A stretch of DNA of 17,646 nt from the NCBI GenBank assembly GCA_016839985.1, contig JAEOTG010000183.1:1-17646 (forward strand), written 5' to 3'. Position 1 is the stretch's first letter, and each line of letters opens with the position of its first letter. The notes beneath the pieces are model-generated. The model saw only the letters and a program-made list of their open reading frames with translations, was not told the DNA's origin and did no database searches. The stretch comes from Candidatus Heimdallarchaeota archaeon. Its GTDB lineage: Archaea > Asgardarchaeota > Heimdallarchaeia > Heimdallarchaeales > Heimdallarchaeaceae. The translations under genes were made by a program, and so were the position numbers. Positions 13,270 through 17,646 of the stretch are shown here, one piece after another.

Positions 13270-14229
13270 ATGTTAGAGAAAAGAACACTTGGAAAAACAG
13301 ACATCAAAGTATCACCTATAGGCATAGGTGTTATGATGTGGATGCAGGGAAAAGGTTTAATGGGGCGTATGGCACCCGATATCTCCGAAGAAGTGAGAAA
13401 TGATATAATCAAAGAATCCTTTACTGGGGGAATAAATTTCTTTGATACTGCCGAATTTTATGGTTTTGGTAAATCTGAAACTAATTTAGTTAAAGCTCTA
13501 AAAACAAATGGAATCGATGACAAGGATGTAATTATTGGTACTAAATGGGCTCCAGTTCTTAGAAGAGCTAGAAATATGCGAAGAACCATCAATAACCGAA
13601 TTAGGTATCTTGATGGTTATACTATAGATCTTTATATGATTCATCAACCAATCAGCCTTTCTTTGATTAAAACTGAAATGAAGGAACTTGCTAGACTTGT
13701 GGAAAAAGAAAAAGTTCGATCTGTAGGGATAAGTAACTACAATGCAGAGCAGATGAGGAAAGCTCATGAAGAGCTAGAGAAACTCGGAGTGCCTTTAGTT
13801 GCTAATCAAGTTCAGTACAGTCTCGTTAGAAGAAACATAGAATCAAATAACATTCTAGATACAGCAAAAGAATTAGATGTTACTATTACAGCTTATACTC
13901 CTCTCGCAGGAGGTCTATTAACAGGTAAACTTCACAACAATCCTGAAGTGATGAAGAATAAGTACGTAATGTATCGAATGGTTGCTAAAAGGGATATGGA
14001 GAAGAGCATACCATTAGTCGAAACACTAACAGAAATTGGTAAAAGACATGAAGTTCTCCCTGGTCAAGTTGCACTCAATTGGTTAGTTACTTATCATGGA
14101 GATACAGTTGTAACCATTCCTGGTGCAACAAAGACTTACCAAGCTAAAGAAAACGCTGGAGCTATGGCTTTCAACTTAAGTAAAGCTGAACTAGAAGAGA
14201 TTGCAGAAGTATCAGAAATCTTTCTTTGA
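13270..14229 (+). CDS. Aldo/keto reductase
   Basis: A 319-residue (beta/alpha)8 oxidoreductase of typical length that reduces carbonyls with NAD(P)H. The catalytic tetrad is visible: D59 and Y64 in NFFDTAEFYGFG, K92 in IIGTKW and H125 in YMIHQP. VGISNYNAEQM, NQVQYSLVRR and IPGATKTYQAKENAGA are the usual later motifs, the last binding the cofactor phosphate or adenine. ATG 13270 is preferred because MLEKRTLGKTDIKVSPIGIG is the normal family start. An in-frame TTG at 13225 would add 15 unusual residues but has a shorter leader. The stop is TGA. It is next to, but separated by 183 bases and its own TATA from, the MFS gene. The substrate is unknown. Confidence 0.88.
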   Translation: MLEKRTLGKTDIKVSPIGIGVMMWMQGKGLMGRMAPDISEEVRNDIIKESFTGGINFFDTAEFYGFGKSETNLVKALKTNGIDDKDVIIGTKWAPVLRRARNMRRTINNRIRYLDGYTIDLYMIHQPISLSLIKTEMKELARLVEKEKVRSVGISNYNAEQMRKAHEELEKLGVPLVANQVQYSLVRRNIESNNILDTAKELDVTITAYTPLAGGLLTGKLHNNPEVMKNKYVMYRMVAKRDMEKSIPLVETLTEIGKRHEVLPGQVALNWLVTYHGDTVVTIPGATKTYQAKENAGAMAFNLSKAELEEIAEVSEIFL

Positions 14230-14258
14230 ATTATTTTATACAAATTCTCTTCTTAATT

Positions 14259-15392
14259 TTATTTTTCTAAAGAAGTATAGGTTCGTTCATATTCTTTGTC
14301 AAGTTTAGCAAAACTATTTGATTCCTTATCAAAGAAATCAAATCCTTCGCTTACATTGATTTGAGGAATCATGGTCCAATGTTGTATGAAATATGAATCT
14401 AATAAAGGTCTCAGTAAATAGAAAGCATCTAGAAATTCCCTAAGCTCATTCAATGGAAAATCAATGACAATACCGATTTTACCGGGTTTATCCAGAGCAA
14501 TTGTAAAAGGATAGGGGATTTTAGATAAAAGGTAAAGAATTTGTTGAAGATTTTGTTTCGTTTCCATAATAAAAAATAGAGGAGGAGGATTGGCAAATGG
14601 AAAAAAACCAGTTCTATAACCACGGATAATCCCCTTTTGCTCCATTGTTCTGATGCGTCTCCTAATTTGTGATTCAGACAAATCTAATGTTTTTTCTAAT
14701 TTCTTCAATGTAAGATTTTCTTCCAAATACATACTTCTCAATATCTGTATATCGAAAAAATCAAAATCAATTCGCTCTGGTTCTGTATCAAATTCGATAT
14801 CTAATTCATTCCCACTTTTAATTTCATCTTCTAAATGTTCCTTCCACATTTCCCAGCTCCAAAACCAATTTGCATTTTCATCAAAATAATCAAAATTCCA
14901 ATTATAGGCTTTATAATCTACGATATCAAAAACAAAATAGTCTCTTATAATACTCTTTTCTTTTAACATTTGAAACACTTTGTGTGGATTGTAAACTGAA
15001 TCTAGAGAATAAATTGAATGCAAATAATATCCATTATATTTTCCATATGTTGGAACATACAAATCTATAGCTGCATTATTCGTTATTATTTGATAAAACT
15101 CAGGTCTATGATCAGGATTCTCTTCTATTACAAAAAAACTCTCTCCAAGTCCCAATTTTCTTTCATGAGTTATGGGAATCTTTTTTTGAAGAATTCCTTT
15201 TTCTTCAAGTTTAGAAATTCTATAACGAATTGTTCGTGGGGGTATTTTCTGATCCAGTTTTTTTGATTTGTGGAGTAATTCACTTAACTGCTTTGTTGAT
15301 GGAGAATAATTCTGTTTATCGAATTGTTCATCAATTTGATGGATAATTTGTATATCTATATTATCAAAACTCTTTGTTTTGGATTTAGTCAT
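14259..15392 (-). CDS. Transcriptional regulator with two winged-helix (Lrp/AsnC-like) domains
   Basis: A 377-residue protein. The first winged helix spans about 9-75 (FDNIDIQIIHQIDEQ, then IPPRTIRYRISKLEEKGILQKKI) and the second about 207-262 (DFDFFDIQILRSMYLEEN, TLKKLEKTLDLSESQIRRRIRTMEQKGIIRGY). Each is followed by a region that could form a sensor-like alpha/beta fold. Between them is an unusual aromatic, acidic stretch (NWNFDYFDENANWFWSWEMW, about 165-183). Two starts are possible: ATG 15404, one base after the upstream stop, and ATG 15392. The second is chosen because GGTG lies six bases before it. It is the second gene of an operon with the serine hydrolase, so it may respond to that enzyme's substrate or product and bind the palindromes upstream (inference). 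Confidence 0.78.
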   Translation of the reverse strand: MTKSKTKSFDNIDIQIIHQIDEQFDKQNYSPSTKQLSELLHKSKKLDQKIPPRTIRYRISKLEEKGILQKKIPITHERKLGLGESFFVIEENPDHRPEFYQIITNNAAIDLYVPTYGKYNGYYLHSIYSLDSVYNPHKVFQMLKEKSIIRDYFVFDIVDYKAYNWNFDYFDENANWFWSWEMWKEHLEDEIKSGNELDIEFDTEPERIDFDFFDIQILRSMYLEENLTLKKLEKTLDLSESQIRRRIRTMEQKGIIRGYRTGFFPFANPPPLFFIMETKQNLQQILYLLSKIPYPFTIALDKPGKIGIVIDFPLNELREFLDAFYLLRPLLDSYFIQHWTMIPQINVSEGFDFFDKESNSFAKLDKEYERTYTSLEK

Positions 15393-15405
15393 GAATAGCA
15401 CCATT

Positions 15406-16593
15406 TCATTTAAACAACCAAATAGGAGGCCAGGAGTATTCTTTAGAAATAGCAAATAATAGTTGTATATTCACTAACTCACCATTTATCCCATTTGCCA
15501 TACTCACTGCCCCTTGACCTGTTAAAGGATTGAAAATCATCATACAAGTCGCACCAGGCATATTAGTTCCTGGATGAGTAAGAAGTAATTTGCCTTCTTC
15601 TTCAATCAAAAAGATCCCCAAACCTTGTCCTGTAAAACCAGAGAATTTTGCTGGATCAAGTTTTACTTGTGAAGAGAACATTTGTTTAACAGTCTCAGGA
15701 GAAATAATTTTACTAGATTCACCATTGTATGCTTTCATTAATTCTACAAGGAATAAACTTAACTCAAAAGGAGTTGTTAGGAGACCGCAATGTCCAGATG
15801 CACTGGGATGTAAACCAGTTTCCCTTGCTTCTCCATCTTGATCATGAGGTACAATAGTATTTTTCTTTAACTCCCCAGTAGGATATTCAAAAGTACTATT
15901 TTTCATTCCTAGTGGAGTAAAAATCGTCTTTTTTATTATATCAGGAAATTGCTTTCCAGTTATATCTTCATACAATTTTTGAATAATGATATAGCCTAAA
16001 TTTGAGTAGCTATGATCAGATCCTGGTTTAAAACAAACCTCAACAGGATCATTAATTGCAGGAGATTCACCCTTTAGTATTTGATCAATTGTTGGAATTT
16101 TTCCCTCTTCTACTCCAAACATAGAATCTGGACGATTAATGCCTGCTGTATGCGTTAAAAGTTGTTTAAGTGTAACTTTGTTTTCTTTTGTAAAGTTATT
16201 CTCTGGAATTTTCCATGAAAGGAGCTTATTATTCACATCTTCATCTAGACTAAGTAAGCTCTGTTCAACTCCATTTAAAACAGCTGCAGCAGTTAAAGTT
16301 TTCGAAGTTGAACCAGCTTCAAAGAGAGTATCTAGCGTAACTTCTTTTTGTGTACGAATATTTTTTACTCCAAAGCATTTTATCCATTTAATTTCAAAAT
16401 TATCAATTACAGCAATACTAATTCCTGGAACTTTGTATTTTTTCATACTTTCCTCAATAGTTCCTACATCTTCCCAATTAGGTGAAGGTAATCCTTCAAG
16501 ATTCAATTGAGGAATTCCGCTTTCTATTTTCTGAATTTGTTCTATGGTTTTAGTTTTATCCTTTTCAAAGATTTTTAGTTTCTCACTCTTCAT
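15406..16593 (-). CDS. Serine beta-lactamase-like hydrolase (class C / PBP fold)
   Basis: About 395 residues from ATG 16593; an in-frame GTG at 16602 could add three. It belongs to the PF00144 beta-lactamase/transpeptidase-like family. SxxK is S95-T-S-K98 in FEAGSTSKTLTA, YxN is Y196-S-N198 in HSYSNLGY, and HPG at about 340-342 stands for the third K/H-x-G motif. No signal peptide is visible, so it should act in the cytoplasm, unlike true beta-lactamases. Members include esterases, D-aminopeptidases and amide hydrolases. The GTGAGAG stretch upstream can act as SD for ATG 16593. Its TGA is one to twelve bases from the regulator start, so the pair is co-transcribed. Confidence 0.85.
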   Translation of the reverse strand: MKSEKLKIFEKDKTKTIEQIQKIESGIPQLNLEGLPSPNWEDVGTIEESMKKYKVPGISIAVIDNFEIKWIKCFGVKNIRTQKEVTLDTLFEAGSTSKTLTAAAVLNGVEQSLLSLDEDVNNKLLSWKIPENNFTKENKVTLKQLLTHTAGINRPDSMFGVEEGKIPTIDQILKGESPAINDPVEVCFKPGSDHSYSNLGYIIIQKLYEDITGKQFPDIIKKTIFTPLGMKNSTFEYPTGELKKNTIVPHDQDGEARETGLHPSASGHCGLLTTPFELSLFLVELMKAYNGESSKIISPETVKQMFSSQVKLDPAKFSGFTGQGLGIFLIEEEGKLLLTHPGTNMPGATCMMIFNPLTGQGAVSMANGINGELVNIQLLFAISKEYSWPPIWLFK

Positions 16594-16650
16594 TTCTCTC
16601 ACTTTATAGCTATCTTCTCATTAAACAAGTTTGGTTTTACTATGCGTGTT

Positions 16651-16681
16651 ATGGCAACAAACAATATATAAATATTGCCAT
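16651..16681. promoter_or_regulatory. Inverted repeat enclosing the TATA box of the hydrolase-regulator operon
   Basis: ATGGCAA (16651-16657) and TTGCCAT (16675-16681) are perfect complements 17 bases apart. The minus-strand TATA-like TATTTATATATT (about 16662-16673) lies between them. A protein bound here would block or remodel TATA binding, and the co-transcribed winged-helix regulator is the obvious candidate. Confidence 0.5.
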
Positions 16682-16695
16682 TTAATGCATTAAAT
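16680..16695. promoter_or_regulatory. Perfect 16-base palindrome upstream of the hydrolase-regulator promoter
   Basis: ATTTAATGCATTAAAT is its own reverse complement. It abuts the ATGGCAA/TTGCCAT repeat on the upstream (BRE/activator) side of the minus-strand TATA. It could be an operator for the regulator encoded in the same operon. Confidence 0.5.
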
Positions 16696-16908
16696 AAAGC
16701 TAAGAAATTCTTAGAAATTCCTTTCAAGTTATAACAAATTTAATTGACGAAACTTTTAAAACGAGAAAAATGCTTCGAAATTCGTGATTTCGGAAAAGAA
16801 AATTGAGTATAGGGTTGAGGAATTATCATTTTCATCTTTTAAGGCAAATAATATATATTACGAGTATTTGGTTTCTAATGCTAAAGAATTACTTTAAGCT
16901 AGGTGAAA

Positions 16909-17646
16909 ATGAAATTGACTCAAGAATTTGACTTAGGTGATGATACTGAAGAGATTATTGGCCTAGGAACATGGATCGATAAAATAGCTCTAGATGTAAT
17001 CGAAAGGAAAGATAATCTTGAAGGAGATCACCCTATTCTTATCAGAACTGAAAGTGGTTTAGGCGCATCTGGTTTTCCACATATAGGTTCATTTGCTGAT
17101 GCATCGAGAGGATATGCATTCAAACTAGCTATTGAGGAGCAAGGAAGAGAAGCTGAATTTATCCCTTTTACTGATGATATGGATGGTTTAAGAAAAGTTC
17201 CTGTAGGAACTCCTCCAGAATTGGAAGAACATCTGGGGAAACCAGTCAGTACAATTCCAGATCCTTGGGGATGTCATAAGAGCTATGGAGAGCATATGTC
17301 TTCTTTACTACTCGAATCATTAGAATCTGTGGGTATTGAATTTAATCCTCAGTCAGCTTATAAGCTCTACACATCTGGTAAATTGGCACCACAAGTTAAG
17401 AAAATATTATCCAATGCTAAACTTGCAGGAGAGATTATCAAAGAAATAACAGATCAAGATAAGTACCTTGAAGTTTTACCTTATAATGCAATATGTGAAA
17501 ATTGTGGAAGAATATACACTACACAAGCAATCAATTATGATGAAAAGAAAGGATCAGTCGAATATATCTGTGGAGGAGAAGAAATTGGAGGTAGAAAATA
17601 TGAAGGTTGTAACCACAGAGGTTGGTCTGATATATCTAAAGGTGAA
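16909..17646 (+). CDS. lysS: Class I lysyl-tRNA synthetase, N-terminal part (runs off the window)
   Basis: 246 codons are present and the frame is still open at the right edge; full-length members have about 520-550 residues. The class I synthetase HIGH-type motif is FPHIGSF (H58-I-G60) after TESGLGASG, followed by FIPFTDDMDGLRKVP and DPWGCHKSYGEHM, which build the aminoacyl-adenylate site. C196-x2-C199, then C221 and C234/H236, look like the zinc-binding insertion of archaeal LysRS. The KMSKS loop and the anticodon-binding helices lie beyond the edge. It charges tRNA-Lys and is typical of archaea and a few bacteria. ATG 16909 is the first ATG in frame; AGGTGA ends only two bases before it, so that SD is probably not optimal. 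Confidence 0.92.
   Translation, partial: MKLTQEFDLGDDTEEIIGLGTWIDKIALDVIERKDNLEGDHPILIRTESGLGASGFPHIGSFADASRGYAFKLAIEEQGREAEFIPFTDDMDGLRKVPVGTPPELEEHLGKPVSTIPDPWGCHKSYGEHMSSLLLESLESVGIEFNPQSAYKLYTSGKLAPQVKKILSNAKLAGEIIKEITDQDKYLEVLPYNAICENCGRIYTTQAINYDEKKGSVEYICGGEEIGGRKYEGCNHRGWSDISKGE

Larger units (their letters stand above)
16594..16908. other. 315-base divergent intergenic region
   Basis: It contains the two palindromic elements above and a short inverted repeat CGAAAT/ATTTCG at 16776-16792. A plus-strand TATA-like run near 16848-16858 would start the LysRS transcript near 16880. I see no RNA gene in it. Confidence 0.45.

Noticed and set aside
15406..16593. True secreted beta-lactamase or penicillin-binding protein
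   Set aside because: There is no signal peptide or membrane anchor, and the organism appears archaeal without murein; a cytoplasmic esterase or peptidase is more likely.
16776..16792. CGAAAT/ATTTCG inverted repeat before LysRS
   Set aside because: It is only six bases per arm and not aligned with the TATA or start site; it is too weak to call as an operator.
1..17646. CRISPR arrays, insertion sequences, att sites, tRNA or rRNA genes
   Set aside because: No regularly spaced repeats, transposase or integrase genes, terminal inverted repeats or cloverleaf-like sequences were seen.

Overview
The window reads as a piece of an AT-rich archaeal chromosome (roughly one third GC by eye). Archaeal signs are TATA-like boxes 25-40 bases before many starts, short or absent leaders, GGTG-type Shine-Dalgarno (SD) sites, a class I (archaeal-type) lysyl-tRNA synthetase, an HxlR regulator, a tandem winged-helix Lrp-like regulator and no sigma-70 promoters. 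The mix of B12-dependent methyl transfer, an opine-dehydrogenase-like enzyme and a secreted kelch propeller would suit an Asgard or related uncultured archaeon, but the sequence alone does not prove the lineage.

Layout. 1-155: tail of a possible flavodoxin-like protein. 219-1280: toroid-fold (prenyltransferase/squalene-cyclase-like) protein. 1281-1814: AT-rich gap with a large AT hairpin, a possible leader ORF and a hairpin that hides the SD of the next gene. 1815-4451 (+): opine-dehydrogenase-family enzyme, then a fused B12-binding/glutamate-mutase-epsilon-like protein whose sixth codon is an in-frame TGA. 4453-6637 (-): corrinoid protein, homocysteine S-methyltransferase (apparently starting at CTG) and a methionine-synthase-activation-like protein, which together form a split B12 methyltransferase system. 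6694-7077 (-): HxlR regulator, divergent from a 51-residue Cys-containing protein at 7187-7342. 7352-8816 (-): a choline/aminoglycoside-kinase-like phosphotransferase followed by a SnoaL-like protein. 8912-10396 (+): secreted, membrane-anchored six-repeat kelch protein. 10412-11293 (-): metallo-beta-lactamase-fold hydrolase. 11626-13086 (+): MFS exporter. 13270-14229 (+): aldo/keto reductase. 14259-16593 (-): serine beta-lactamase-like hydrolase followed by a tandem winged-helix regulator. 16909-17646 (+): N-terminal half of class I LysRS.

How the genes fit together. Two B12-dependent operons converge with one base between their stop codons at 4452. On the left, an NAD(P)-dependent opine-type dehydrogenase is paired with a carbon-skeleton-mutase-like B12 enzyme, suggesting an amino-acid-derived substrate. 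On the right is a homocysteine methylation module with its own corrinoid carrier and reactivation-like protein but no folate/pterin-binding domain here. The remaining genes are mostly one- or two-gene transcription units with AT-rich promoters, several carrying clear palindromes at the TATA box or start site. No mobile element, CRISPR array, rRNA or tRNA was recognised.
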